Shown here: positions 6,169 to 6,214 of the stretch, in pieces
Layout of the letters: each line of letters begins with the position of its first letter
How positions within the stretch are numbered: the stretch's first letter is position 1
Source: an uncultured bacterium
Lineage (GTDB): Bacteria; Patescibacteriota; Dojkabacteria; SC72
Assembly: GCA_938015795.1 (NCBI GenBank)
Contig: CALLXA010000076.1
Span: forward strand, 1-6,214
DNA: 6,214 bases
Reading direction: 5' to 3'
Translations under genes and position numbers: made by a program
The notes under the pieces: generated by a model
Told to the model about the DNA's origin: nothing
The model's input: only the letters and a program-made list of their open reading frames with translations
Database searches by the model: none

Positions 6169-6214
6169 AGATCGGAAGAGCGTCGTGTAGGGAAAGAGTG
6201 TAGATCTCGGTGGT
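6169..6214. other. Illumina TruSeq adapter sequence (artefact, not genomic)
   Basis: All 46 bases agree with the reverse complement of the TruSeq universal adapter as I know it, beginning AGATCGGAAGAGCGTCGTGT and ending CTCGGTGGT. The switch occurs in mid-codon within a conserved nusA segment. The first base or two could be shared with genomic sequence, so the junction is certain only to within a base or two. Any coding call across it is false. Confidence 0.98.

Noticed and set aside
1..6214. tRNA, rRNA, CRISPR array, riboswitch or alternative genetic code
   Set aside because: No cloverleaf, rRNA segment, regularly spaced direct repeats or known riboswitch core was seen, and no in-frame TGA occurs in the complete genes.

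Overview
This is an AT-rich window of bacterial DNA. It holds four complete genes and two partial ones, and it ends in sequencing adapter. No TGA occurs inside any complete reading frame, and the four real stops seen are TAA or TAG, so nothing suggests a recoded genetic code. Three things point to a small, low-GC bacterium, possibly of the Patescibacteria/CPR type: start codons mostly lacking good Shine-Dalgarno sequences, a sortase with membrane-anchored surface proteins, and nusA with no rimP just upstream. That placement is inference only; no ribosomal marker is present.

Left region (1-3438, minus strand). Three tightly spaced genes look like one cell-surface operon, read right to left. 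A sortase comes first, then a family 1 extracellular solute-binding protein held by an N-terminal membrane helix, then a large secreted protein built of Ig-like domains that runs off the window at position 1. The gaps are 23 and 17 bases. No ABC permease or ATPase genes are seen.

Centre (3439-4619). A short divergent intergenic region carries a good promoter for dnaJ, overlapped by a degenerate CIRCE-like inverted repeat. The start codon lies about where transcription should begin. DnaJ is full length, with a J domain, Gly/Phe region, four zinc-binding motifs and C-terminal domains.

Right region (4620-6168). Between dnaJ and nusA sits a small REP-type tyrosine transposase gene on the minus strand. 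GGGGTCTGGCCCC-type hairpin motifs lie on both sides of it, and an identical copy of the motif lies inside its coding sequence. After it come a strong promoter, a perfect 19-base palindrome over the promoter's -10 box and start site, an intrinsic terminator, and then nusA. This layout suggests that nusA is controlled both at initiation and by leader attenuation.

Right end (6169-6214). The last 46 bases match the reverse complement of the Illumina TruSeq universal adapter. nusA therefore ends artificially in KH1/KH2, and its apparent stop codon is not biological.
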